Shown: piece by piece, positions 25,420-32,850 of the stretch | Numbering within the stretch: position 1 is the stretch's first letter | Layout: every line of letters starts with the position of its first letter | From: DATEHG01 sp035279705 | GTDB lineage: Bacteria; Gemmatimonadota; Gemmatimonadetes; Gemmatimonadales; GWC2-71-9 | NCBI GenBank assembly: GCA_035279705.1 | Contig: DATEHG010000069.1 | Coordinates: 7,515-71,514 of the forward strand | DNA length: 64,000 nucleotides | Direction: 5' to 3' | Position numbers and translations under genes: made by a program | Notes under the pieces: model-generated | The model's input: only the letters and a program-made list of their open reading frames with translations | What the model was told of the DNA's origin: nothing | The model's database searches: none

Positions 25420-25929
25420 TCAGTGGATGGCGCATTCCACCGGGCAGCGCGCCGTCGGGCAGGTGCCCTCGTCGCACAGCCGGCAGTAGCGGTCGGCCTG
25501 TTCCCGGGTCCGCGTCATGGCGGCGAGCAGCTTTTCGGTGAGCAGTTCCAGCTGGCGGCGTTCGCGGCCGGTCAGGGAGGCCAGGGGGCCTTCGATCACC
25601 TTGCGCCGCTCGGCGAGCAGCGCGCGCATGGCCTGGCGCCCGGCCGTGGTGAGCTGAAGGCTCACCGACCGGGCGTCGGCGCCGGCAGCCCGGACCACCA
25701 GGCCGTCGGCTTCCAGCCGGTCGACCAGCCGGACCGTGCCCGAATGCGACAGCGACAGGGCGGGGCGGAGCGCATCGATCGTAAGGCCGGGATAAGTGCC
25801 GATGACGACCAGCGCCGCGGGCGCCGATGCGCCATGGGCGGCGGCGTTTTCGGTGGCCAGGCGGAGCTCATCCCCCAGGGCGAGGGCCAGGGCTCCGAGC
25901 AGGTTGGCGGAACGGGCGTCAGCACTCAT
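25420..25929 (-). CDS. MarR-family regulator with a C-terminal cysteine cluster
   Basis: 169 aa. The MarR winged-helix core is clear: LTIDALRPALSLSHSGTVRLVDRLEADGLV is the recognition region and the wing is RAAGADARSVSLQLT. After the dimerisation helix there is an unusual tail, CRLCDEGTC then PTARCPVEC, with five cysteines in 18 residues, which could bind Zn, an Fe-S cluster or a thiol-reactive signal. It lies 42 bp downstream of pqqE in the same direction but has a perfect palindrome just before its start, so it is probably autoregulated. Target genes are not evident. Confidence 0.87.
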   Translation of the reverse strand: MSADARSANLLGALALALGDELRLATENAAAHGASAPAALVVIGTYPGLTIDALRPALSLSHSGTVRLVDRLEADGLVVRAAGADARSVSLQLTTAGRQAMRALLAERRKVIEGPLASLTGRERRQLELLTEKLLAAMTRTREQADRYCRLCDEGTCPTARCPVECAIH

Positions 25930-25933
25930 GTCT

Positions 25934-25958
25934 CAATATATGAGGCGCGCATATATTG
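25934..25958. promoter_or_regulatory. Perfect palindromic operator upstream of marR
   Basis: CAATATATG-N7-CATATATTG, a perfect 9-bp inverted repeat ending 5 bp before the marR start codon side and 14 bp from the pqqE stop. It is A/T-rich in a GC-rich setting. Position and size fit a MarR dimer site for autorepression overlapping the promoter and ribosome-binding region. Confidence 0.72.
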
Positions 25959-25971
25959 GCAAGAGGCGGGG

Positions 25972-27063
25972 TCAGGCGGGCTGCGGTTCCCCCTTCACGG
26001 TGCGGTAGACGTACGCGGGGAGCTGCTCCGGCACCTGGAGCGCGCCGGTGATGAGATCGTGGCGCGGGGAAAGAGTGCAGACAGGGTCGGTCGCCGCGGC
26101 GTCGCCGGTCAGGGCAAAGGCCTGGCAGCGGCAGCCGCCGAAGTCGGTGTGCTTCCGGGGACAGGAGCGGCAGGGCTCCTGCATCCACGCGTCGCCTCGG
26201 AAGGCATTGAAAATGGGTGATTCCCGCCAGATGGCGCCAAGGCTCTGTTCCCGCACATTGACGAACTGCAGGTGGGAAATCTGCGTGGCGCCGTGGCACG
26301 GCAGCGCCTTGCCGTCCGGCGTGACCAGGATGTAGACCCTGCCCCATCCCGCATAGCAGGCCTTGGGGTAGGTCTCGTAGTAATCCGGCAGCACGTAGAG
26401 AATCTGCATCTGGCCCCGGTACCGCTCGATCGCCGCCGCGGCGATCGGCCGCGACCGCTCGACCTGCTCCCGCGTCGGCATCAGCGCCGCCCGGTTGGTG
26501 AGCGCCCAGCCGTAGTACTGGGTGTTGGCCAGCTCCAGCCGGTCCGCGCCGAACTCGGCGGCCATCGCGATGATCGCCTCGAGATGATCGAGATTGCCGC
26601 GGTGCAGCACTACGTTCACCGAAAAGGCGAGACCCAGTTCCCGCACCAGCGCCGCCGCCTCCCGTTTCTGCTTCACCGACCGGATGCCCGCGATCTTCTC
26701 GGCATTGGCGGTGTCGGCGTCCTGGAACGAGATCTGGATATGGTCGAGCCCGGCGGTCTTGAGCCGCTCGGCCCGCGCCCGGGTCAGGCCGAGGCCCGAG
26801 GTCACCAGAGTGGTGTACAGCCCCTCGGAGCGGGCGTGCCCGACCAGTTCCTCCAGGTCCTTCCGCACCAGCGGTTCCCCGCCAGACAGCCCAAGCTGCA
26901 GCACACCAAGCTCCCGCGCCTCGGTCAGCACCCGCTTCCACTGCTCGGTGGTGAGTTCGGCCTCGGCGCGGCTCATCTCCAGTGGATTGGAGCAGTAGGG
27001 ACAGTGCAGCGGGCAGCGGTACGTCAGCTCCGCCAGCAGCGTGGTGGGCAGCAGGTCAGCCAC
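25972..27063 (-). CDS. pqqE: PqqA peptide cyclase PqqE (radical SAM)
   Basis: 363 aa. The N-terminal radical-SAM cluster motif is C17-x3-C21-x2-C24 (YRCPLHCPYCSNP), followed by GLSGGEPLVRKDL. The C-terminal SPASM region holds the auxiliary-cluster cysteines: CYAGWGRVYI, ALPCHGATQI, CRSCPRKH and GGCRCQAF, with a distal Cys in DPVCTLSP. It links Glu16 and Tyr20 of PqqA by a C-C bond, with PqqD as chaperone. It overlaps pqqD by 8 bp and ends the pqqA-C-D-E series. Confidence 0.96.
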   Translation of the reverse strand: MADLLPTTLLAELTYRCPLHCPYCSNPLEMSRAEAELTTEQWKRVLTEARELGVLQLGLSGGEPLVRKDLEELVGHARSEGLYTTLVTSGLGLTRARAERLKTAGLDHIQISFQDADTANAEKIAGIRSVKQKREAAALVRELGLAFSVNVVLHRGNLDHLEAIIAMAAEFGADRLELANTQYYGWALTNRAALMPTREQVERSRPIAAAAIERYRGQMQILYVLPDYYETYPKACYAGWGRVYILVTPDGKALPCHGATQISHLQFVNVREQSLGAIWRESPIFNAFRGDAWMQEPCRSCPRKHTDFGGCRCQAFALTGDAAATDPVCTLSPRHDLITGALQVPEQLPAYVYRTVKGEPQPA

Positions 27064-27328
27064 GGCTGGTCACCAGATCGCGGCGGGACAGGTCGTTGAG
27101 ATACTCGATCACGTCGGCCGAGACGTCGGTCCCGTACTGCTCGGCAAGGGTGCCTGAAATTTCGCGCACCGTCCGCTGCCCGTCGCACAACTCGAGGATC
27201 GCGGCGCCCGTGTCGTTGATGAACATCGCGCCCTCCGGATAGAGCAGGACCCGGCGCTGGCGGACCCGGTCGAAGTCGATCCGCGCCAGGCGCCAGAGGC
27301 TGGGCCGTGAATCGGGGCCGATATTCAC
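27056..27328 (-). CDS. pqqD: PQQ peptide chaperone PqqD
   Basis: 90 aa from GTG 27328 in a GTGA overlap with the pqqC stop; the longer frame upstream is antisense-like read through pqqC. Family segments are RVLLYPEGAMFINDTGAAILELCDGQRTV and a helical C-terminus (SADVIEYLNDLSRRDLV). PqqD binds the PqqA precursor peptide and presents it to PqqE. It is a winged-helix-like peptide recognition domain without catalytic residues. Confidence 0.94.
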   Translation of the reverse strand: MNIGPDSRPSLWRLARIDFDRVRQRRVLLYPEGAMFINDTGAAILELCDGQRTVREISGTLAEQYGTDVSADVIEYLNDLSRRDLVTSRG

Positions 27329-28086
27329 GCCTGTCCGGGCTCCAGGTAGGCGTGATGAATGTTGTCGATCAGGGCCCAGAGCATTTCCAGCTTGAACGCG
27401 AGTGCCCCGAACGCCTTTCGCTGGCTGTCCACCGTGGTGCAGTGCTGCTGCACGATCGACAGGCCGTGCTTGACGTCTCTCGGCGCCTGGACCAGCCGGC
27501 TCTTGAAGTAGTCCAGCGCTTCCGGCGGGATCCAAGGGTAATGGCGGGGAAAGGCTTCGATGCGCTCGCCGTGGATGCGGGGCGCGAACAGTTCGGTGAG
27601 TGACGAAGCGCAGGCGGTGACCCAGTCGTTGTTGCGGCAGAAGGTGACGTAGGACTCGCAGATGAGGCGCACTCCAGGGAGGACGTGGCGCTCGTCCTCC
27701 ATCTCCTCGCGCGGCACGCCGAGGGCCACACCGAGACGGATCCACAGTTCGATGCCGCCGGTGCCCGGGGCTCTGCCATCGTGGTCCACGATCCGCTGGA
27801 TCCACTCCCGGCGCACTTCGGGGTCAGGGCAGTTGCTGAGGATCGCCGCGTCCTTCCGCGGCACGACCCGCTGGTAGGCGAGGCGGTTGGCGACCCACCC
27901 CTGGAACTGGCGCTGGGTGAGTTTGCCTTCGTACATCAGGCGGTGGAATGGATGGCTGACGTAGTACGACCCGCTGAATGAGCGGAGCGCCGCCTCCAGG
28001 GCTTCGGGGGAAAGAGGCCGGTCCAGCGTCGGTATTGGAGGCGCGGGTGGCGCCGCCAGGAGTGAGGCGTTGAGGGTGGCCGTCAT
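27325..28086 (-). CDS. pqqC: Pyrroloquinoline-quinone synthase PqqC
   Basis: 253 aa, the usual length. TenA-like all-helical fold with family motifs FHRLMYEGKLTQRQFQGWVANR, YQRVVPRKDAAILSNCPD, VDHDG and ITFCRNNDW-like CRNNDWVTACASSL, and LFAPRIHGERIEAFPRHYPWI. It performs the final ring closure and O2-dependent eight-electron oxidation giving PQQ, without metal or cofactor. It is separated from pqqA by a terminator-like hairpin and coupled to pqqD by a GTGA overlap. Confidence 0.96.
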   Translation of the reverse strand: MTATLNASLLAAPPAPPIPTLDRPLSPEALEAALRSFSGSYYVSHPFHRLMYEGKLTQRQFQGWVANRLAYQRVVPRKDAAILSNCPDPEVRREWIQRIVDHDGRAPGTGGIELWIRLGVALGVPREEMEDERHVLPGVRLICESYVTFCRNNDWVTACASSLTELFAPRIHGERIEAFPRHYPWIPPEALDYFKSRLVQAPRDVKHGLSIVQQHCTTVDSQRKAFGALAFKLEMLWALIDNIHHAYLEPGQA

Positions 28087-28145
28087 CCGTCGGTTCCGGG
28101 AAAGTTGCGCCGGAGCAATGTGGCGCTGGAGGCTGAAAATACGAA

Positions 28146-28171
28146 CGGGGCCCGCCAGTCAGCGGGCCCCG
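28146..28171 (-). terminator. Partial terminator / attenuator between pqqA and pqqC
   Basis: A perfect 10-bp stem (CGGGGCCCGC / GCGGGCCCCG) with a 6-base loop lies between the pqqA stop and the pqqC start. On the minus strand it is followed by CGTATTTTCAG, a short T run. Such hairpins after pqqA are known in other pqq operons and let the precursor peptide mRNA exceed that of the enzymes. Confidence 0.8.
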
Positions 28172-28188
28172 CTCGGTGTGGCTTCTGC

Positions 28189-28263
28189 TTAGAGCGTGGC
28201 CACGTAGGCGGTGACTTCCATCGTTACCGCGACCACTTCGGCTTCGGGCTTCGTCCAGGTCAT
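28189..28263 (-). CDS. pqqA: PQQ precursor peptide PqqA
   Basis: 24 aa from ATG 28263, with a GGAGG ribosome-binding site ten bases upstream. The sequence begins MTWTKPEAEVV and contains the diagnostic Glu16 and Tyr20 (MEVTAY), whose side chains become PQQ. The peptide is the substrate handed by PqqD to PqqE and later processed by PqqB and proteolysis. It has its own upstream regulatory region with a sigma-54-like promoter and paired enhancer palindromes, and a hairpin after its stop. Confidence 0.96.
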   Translation of the reverse strand: MTWTKPEAEVVAVTMEVTAYVATL

Positions 28264-28372
28264 CGTGTTGCCTCCGAGTTGAGCCAGAAAGTTCGGGGAA
28301 TCCCCGTGGTGTCCATACCAGGGCGGATCTCCCCGGCGAAGCCTGTGGGATGTCCGCAGGCGTATGGCAGGA

Positions 28373-28388
28373 TGCACGTCGTGTGCCC
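28373..28388 (-). promoter_or_regulatory. Candidate sigma-54 promoter of pqqA
   Basis: On the minus strand GGGCAC-N5-GTGCA matches the -24/-12 consensus TGGCAC-N5-TTGCA with two mismatches, and the essential GG and GC are exactly 10 bases apart. The predicted start of transcription is about 28362, giving a leader of about 100 bases before pqqA. Two enhancer-like palindromes lie about 130 and 150 bp upstream, and the gene next to them encodes an NtrC-type activator. Confidence 0.65.
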
Positions 28389-28482
28389 GGGTGATGACCT
28401 CCGGATGGAATTTCAAGCCGTTGCAATACAACAGCTTGAAGTCCAGCCAATCACTCGATAGAAAGCCCGGGGGTGGGGCAGA

Positions 28483-28498
28483 TGGGTGAAATCACCCA
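28483..28498. promoter_or_regulatory. Enhancer-like palindrome 1 (activator site for pqqA)
   Basis: TGGGTGA-AA-TCACCCA, a perfect inverted repeat with core TGGGT-N6-ACCCA. Together with the palindrome centred 21 bp away it forms a tandem pair on the same helix face, the usual layout of an NtrC-type upstream activating sequence. It lies just downstream of the response-regulator stop and upstream of the candidate sigma-54 promoter of pqqA. Confidence 0.7.
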
Positions 28499-28501
28499 GC
28501 G

Positions 28502-28521
28502 ACTGGGTCATCTCACCCAGT
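28502..28521. promoter_or_regulatory. Enhancer-like palindrome 2 (activator site for pqqA)
   Basis: ACTGGGT-N6-ACCCAGT, a perfect 7-bp inverted repeat with the same TGGGT-N6-ACCCA core and spacing as its neighbour. The two centres are 21 bp apart (two helical turns), which favours side-by-side binding of two activator dimers. It ends 3 bp before the stop codon of the response-regulator gene. Confidence 0.7.
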
Positions 28522-28523
28522 GG

Positions 28524-29921
28524 TCAACCCTGCAGCCCGTACTTCTTGAGGCGATAGCGCAGCGTGTCCCGGCTGATGCCGAGTCGCTGGGCGGCCCTGG
28601 TCTGGTTGCCGGCGGCGTCGCGGAGTGCGCGCTCCAGCATGCTCTTCTCGAGTTCGGCCAGGTCCATCCCCTCGGTCACCACATCCCACTCCGCCGTGGC
28701 CGAGATCCCCGCGGGGGGTGCACCACCAACGGCGGGTCCCGCGGCCGGCATGTTGAGCGAGAGGTGGTCCACCCCGACGAGCTCGCCCTGGCTCCAGAGC
28801 ACCGCGCGCTCGATGACATGGCTGAGTTCGCGCACGTTCCCGGGCCAGGGGTACCGCTTGAGCTGCAACTCGGCGTCGCTGTCGAGCCGCCGCGCCGGTT
28901 TGCCGTACTTGGTGCTGAACTGCCTCAGGTAGTGCTGAGCCAGGGCCAGGACATCATCGCCGCGCTCCCGCAGGGGCGGCAGGCGCAGCAGGATGACCGC
29001 CAGACGGAAATAGAGATCCTTGCGGAACTGCCCGCCCTTCGATTCGTGCTCGATGTCCCGGTTAGTGGCGGCCAGGATCCTCACGTCGATCTTGCGGTCC
29101 CGGATGCCGCCCACGCGGCGCACGGTCCGCTCCTCGATGGCGCGGAGCAGCTTCCCCTGCAGCGCCAGTTCGAGGTCGCCGATTTCATCGAGGAAGATGA
29201 ATCCTCCCTCGGCGGCCTCGAACAGGCCGAGCTTCGACTCCTTGGCGTCGGTAAAGGCGCCGCGCTCGTAGCCGAACAGCTCGGCCTCCATCAGGTTGGC
29301 GGGAAGGGCGGTGCAGTTGACATCGATGAAGGGCTTCGCGCTGCGGGGCCCTGACGTGTGGATGGTCCGGGCCACCAGACCCTTCCCGGTGCCCGTTTCA
29401 CCCGTGATGAGCACGGGTGGCGTTTCCGCCAGGGCGGCCACCTCGCGGGCCCGTTCCAGCACGGCCTTCATGGCCGGCGAGCTGCCCAGCACGCTGCCGA
29501 AGGATTCTTCTTGCGAGGCACGCCGCCGGTAGAACGACAACTCCTGCTTGAGCTGGCTCGTCTCACGGGCCCGGTCGGCCAGCAGCTTGAGCTCCTCCAG
29601 GTCCACCGGCTTCTTGAGATAGTCGAAGGCGCCGAGCTTGACCGCCTCGACCGCGCCTTCGATGGTGCCGAACGCCGTCATGACCACCACCGGCGTGGCG
29701 GCGTCGAACTCCCGGACCCGTTTGAGCAGGTCGATGCCGCTCATGCCCGGCAGCCGCAGGTCGGTGAACACCACGTCGGGCCGCAGCCGGTCGAGCAGCT
29801 CGACGGCTTGCTCCGCGGAGGAGGCGACCTCCGCCTCGTAACCCGAGGCCTCGAGAAAGGCCTTGATGGCCTTGGCAAGATTTCGCTCGTCGTCGACGAC
29901 GAGGACGGTCGGGCCACTCAT
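28524..29921 (-). CDS. NtrC-family sigma-54-dependent response regulator
   Basis: 465 aa. Receiver at 1-120 (VLVVDDE, phospho-Asp in FTDLRLPGMSG, Lys in YLKKPVD). AAA+ domain at about 140-375: Walker A GETGTGKGLVAR, sigma-54 contact loop ERGAFTDA (GAFTGA variant with Asp), Walker B FIFLDEIGD, sensor/arginine finger region LRAIEERTVRRVGG and YFRLAVILLRLPPLRER. The C-terminal Fis-type HTH is LRDAAGNQTRAAQRLGISRDTLRYRL. It overlaps the kinase gene (ATGA) and lies directly upstream of the pqqA control region, its likely target. Confidence 0.95.
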   Translation of the reverse strand: MSGPTVLVVDDERNLAKAIKAFLEASGYEAEVASSAEQAVELLDRLRPDVVFTDLRLPGMSGIDLLKRVREFDAATPVVVMTAFGTIEGAVEAVKLGAFDYLKKPVDLEELKLLADRARETSQLKQELSFYRRRASQEESFGSVLGSSPAMKAVLERAREVAALAETPPVLITGETGTGKGLVARTIHTSGPRSAKPFIDVNCTALPANLMEAELFGYERGAFTDAKESKLGLFEAAEGGFIFLDEIGDLELALQGKLLRAIEERTVRRVGGIRDRKIDVRILAATNRDIEHESKGGQFRKDLYFRLAVILLRLPPLRERGDDVLALAQHYLRQFSTKYGKPARRLDSDAELQLKRYPWPGNVRELSHVIERAVLWSQGELVGVDHLSLNMPAAGPAVGGAPPAGISATAEWDVVTEGMDLAELEKSMLERALRDAAGNQTRAAQRLGISRDTLRYRLKKYGLQG

Positions 29922-31468
29922 GCGGTTCTCGACTCCAAGGGTTCGGCCTCCGGTGCCGTCGCGGCGGGGAAATACAGTCGCGCGGTCGTGCCCTGGCCCG
30001 GCCGGCTCGACAGTTCGAGGCGGCCGCCATTCTGCTCGACGAAGCGCCTTGCCATCGTGAGCCCGAGTCCGGTGCCGTCCGGCCGAGTGGTAAAGAACGG
30101 GTCGAACACCGACTGCATCACCGATTCGGGAATGCCGGGGCCGCTGTCCGCGATGGCGATGACAACTTCACCTCCGCCCCCGGGCAGCTCCACCTCGCCG
30201 ACCGAAACCCGGAGTGTTCCGCCACCTGGCATCGCCCCCAGCGAATTGGCCACGATCTCGGTGATGGCCTGATCGAGGCGGACGGGATCGACGGCGATCT
30301 CGGCGACTCCGTCCGGCAGGTCGATCTCGAGCTTCACCCGGCGCTCGGTAAGCAGCTGAGCCAGCGAGTTCAGCAGGCTGTGCACCAGAACTCCCGGGCG
30401 TTCCCGGAGTGGATGTACCGGCGCCGGACTCGAGAAGGCCAGCAGGTGGGTAATCCGCCGATCCAGCCGGTCCACCTCGTCGATCATCGAGCGGAGTTGC
30501 TCGCCGGCCGCCGGACTTTCCGGGTGCCGGAGCACGAGCTGCGCCGAGGCCCGGAGGCTGGCCAGTGGATTGCGGAGGCCATGCGCCACTCCAGCTGCCA
30601 TCTCGCCGATCGAGGCAAGTTTTTCGGACTGCACCAGGCGGGCCTGGGCCTGCTGCAAGTCCGTCAGGCGTGCCTCGAGTTGCGTGTTCAGGCTCTCGAG
30701 GTCCGCCCTCGACCGGCTGAGCCGGTCGGTCATGCCGGCAAAGGCGCGGGCCAGGTCACCGATCTCGTCTCTGGCCTCGACTCCGACCGGCCGCTCCATC
30801 CCTCCCGATCCCGCGGCGGCCATGGCGCCCTGCAGCTCGGTGAGCGGCTGCACCAGGCTGCGGGAAATCATCCAGGCCGCGAGCGGTCCGAGCACCAGGG
30901 TGAGGGTCAGGATCCAGAGCAGCGCCCGACGCTCGCCGTCGACGATCTCCTGGACTCTGGTGAACGCGGTGTGCAGGCTGTACTCCCGGGCCCGCCGGTA
31001 GATCTCGTGATTCACCTCGGTCAGCGCGGGCTGCAGTTTGAACTTGAGTTCCTGTCGCGCCAGCTCGTAGGCCTCGGCGTTGCGGTGCTTGTCCATGAGG
31101 GTGAACACGCTGTCGCCCACTTCCTGGAAATGCTTCTGGATGACCCGCACGCCGTCGGCCAGTCCCTTCTCGTCCGGCCGCAGTTCGGCCGTCCAGCGGT
31201 CAAACCAGTAGTCCACTACCTCGCCATGCGTCTTGAACTCGGCCCGCGCGTTTGGTTCGTGTCCGGAGAGCGCCTGCCAGAGCACTTCGCCCTGGTTGAA
31301 CATGGCGGTCTCGACCTCCGCGTAAGTCCGGGTGCGCCCGAGACTCACACCCAGGGCGTCGAGGGCGTGCCGTTCGAGCGCGTTGCTGCGGATCGCCGCC
31401 GCCGCCACCAGGGCCACGGGCAGGGTCATCAGGGCAAAGCCCAGCAGCAGGCGACGGCGGAACGTCAT
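29918..31468 (-). CDS. Membrane sensor histidine kinase (NtrB-like)
   Basis: 516 aa from ATG 31468 (ATGA overlap with the gene upstream). TM1 at about 8-27, an external, mostly helical sensor domain (about 28-180), TM2 at about 182-204 and HAMP to about 258. A coiled coil then leads to the HisKA domain with the phospho-His in GVAHGLRNPLASLRAS. HATPase: N box EIVANSLGAM, G1 IADSGPGIP, F box FFTTRPDGTGLGL. It most likely phosphorylates the overlapping NtrC-type regulator. The external helical domain may sense a small molecule or redox state; the ligand is unknown. Confidence 0.94.
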   Translation of the reverse strand: MTFRRRLLLGFALMTLPVALVAAAAIRSNALERHALDALGVSLGRTRTYAEVETAMFNQGEVLWQALSGHEPNARAEFKTHGEVVDYWFDRWTAELRPDEKGLADGVRVIQKHFQEVGDSVFTLMDKHRNAEAYELARQELKFKLQPALTEVNHEIYRRAREYSLHTAFTRVQEIVDGERRALLWILTLTLVLGPLAAWMISRSLVQPLTELQGAMAAAGSGGMERPVGVEARDEIGDLARAFAGMTDRLSRSRADLESLNTQLEARLTDLQQAQARLVQSEKLASIGEMAAGVAHGLRNPLASLRASAQLVLRHPESPAAGEQLRSMIDEVDRLDRRITHLLAFSSPAPVHPLRERPGVLVHSLLNSLAQLLTERRVKLEIDLPDGVAEIAVDPVRLDQAITEIVANSLGAMPGGGTLRVSVGEVELPGGGGEVVIAIADSGPGIPESVMQSVFDPFFTTRPDGTGLGLTMARRFVEQNGGRLELSSRPGQGTTARLYFPAATAPEAEPLESRTA

Positions 31469-32850
31469 GCGCGTCCGGGGAAGGTGCCGAGCCCGGCATC
31501 CTTCCACCAGCGATAGAACGTGGCCCGGCCGATGCCCAGCGTTCGCGCCGCCGCGCTGCGATTGCCACCATGACCGGCCAGGGCCCGGAGCAGCAGCATC
31601 CGCCGCTCGGCCTGACCCGGTTCACCGATCACCAGCGGCACATGGGCCTCGGACTGCCGCACCTCGGCCGGAAAACTTTCCGGTCCCAGCTGCGCCGGCC
31701 GCGAGATCCGGCCGCGCCGGCGGAGCGCCAGCGCGTGCCGCACGGCGCTCTCGAGCTCACGCACGTTGCCCGGCCAGCCGTACGCGGTCAGCATCGCGAG
31801 GGCCGCCGCGGAAATGGTCACGCCGGAGTCGGCGGCGTGCAGGGCGAGGAAATGCTCGACCAGGCGAGGCAGGTCCGACAGCCGCTCGCGGAGCGGCGGC
31901 ACCGCGATCCGCACCACCTTGAGCCGGTAGTAGAGTTCCTCGCGCATCCGTCCGGCCTTCACTTCGCTCTCGAGGGGGCGGCGCGAGGTGGCGAGCAGGC
32001 GCACGTCCACCGCCCGGGGCCGGCTTTCCCCCATGCGGCGGAGCGAGCCGCTCTGCAGGACTTCGATGAGGCGGCTCTGGGATGCCGCCGGCAGGAGCGC
32101 GGGCTCCTCGATCACGAGGGTTCCGTCACGCGCTGCCTCGATCCGCCCGGGCACGCGGCCATGGCCGAACAGCTCCCCCTCCAGATCTCCATGCTCAAGA
32201 CTGCCGCAGTTGAACACGATGAGCGGGTGCTGCGCGCGCCCGCTGCCGGCGTGAATCAGCTGGGCCACCAGCTCCTTGCCGGTGCCCGGCTCGCCTTCGA
32301 TCACAACGGGGGCATCGCTGGGGGAGACGAGGCCGATGAGATCGTACAGGGCCAGCATCAGCGGATGGGCACCGATCAGGTTGCCGAAGCCGCTCCGGCT
32401 GCCCACGGCGGTCTGCTGCCGACAGAGCACGGCCAGGTCACGGATGATGACCAGGATGCCGGCGCGCTTCGACTCATCCTGCCACGAGGTCACCATGATT
32501 TCGGTGGCCCGGCGGTTGCCCTGGGCGCAGAGGACCTCGGTCACCAGTCTGGCGGGAACACCGGTATCGCGTACCCGCCAGGCATCGCGATTGAGGGCTG
32601 GCTCGAGACGCAGCACGTCCCGCCAGTGGCGGCCGATCGCGGTCTCGGGGGAGAGGCCGGTCACCCGGCTCGCGGCCGGGTTGTGCAGCACCACGAGCCC
32701 GTCGGCATCGACCGCGATCGCGCCGTCGTCGGTGGCGCCGATCCAGGCCTGCAGGATTCCGGGGTCCGCCGGCCGTGGGGCAGACGCGGTCCCGCCGCCC
32801 GGCGCGGCAGGATCCCCGGAACCGCCGTGCGACCCTTGCCGCAGCATCAC
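31465..32850 (-). CDS. Degenerate NtrC-type protein: PAS, AAA+ without GAFTGA, Fis HTH
   Basis: 461 aa. PAS domain at about 25-140 (DGAIAVDADGLVVLHNPAAS, GRHWRDVL). AAA+ domain: Walker A GEPGTGKELVAQLIHAGSG is intact. The following stretch reads FGHGRVPGRIEAARDGTLVIEEP, so the sigma-54 contact loop GAFTGA and about a dozen residues are deleted, and Walker B is IEEP rather than LDEI. The C-terminal Fis HTH is good (HGGNRSAAARTLGIGRATFYRWW). It probably binds DNA but cannot remodel sigma-54 alone, so it may be a co-regulator. It overlaps pqqB and the kinase gene by four bases each. Confidence 0.9.
   Translation of the reverse strand: MMLRQGSHGGSGDPAAPGGGTASAPRPADPGILQAWIGATDDGAIAVDADGLVVLHNPAASRVTGLSPETAIGRHWRDVLRLEPALNRDAWRVRDTGVPARLVTEVLCAQGNRRATEIMVTSWQDESKRAGILVIIRDLAVLCRQQTAVGSRSGFGNLIGAHPLMLALYDLIGLVSPSDAPVVIEGEPGTGKELVAQLIHAGSGRAQHPLIVFNCGSLEHGDLEGELFGHGRVPGRIEAARDGTLVIEEPALLPAASQSRLIEVLQSGSLRRMGESRPRAVDVRLLATSRRPLESEVKAGRMREELYYRLKVVRIAVPPLRERLSDLPRLVEHFLALHAADSGVTISAAALAMLTAYGWPGNVRELESAVRHALALRRRGRISRPAQLGPESFPAEVRQSEAHVPLVIGEPGQAERRMLLLRALAGHGGNRSAAARTLGIGRATFYRWWKDAGLGTFPGRA

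Noticed and set aside
28440..28460. Second sigma-54-like box upstream of pqqA (TTGGC...AAGC on the minus strand)
   Set aside because: GG-to-GC spacing is one base too long; the box at 28373-28388 has the right spacing.
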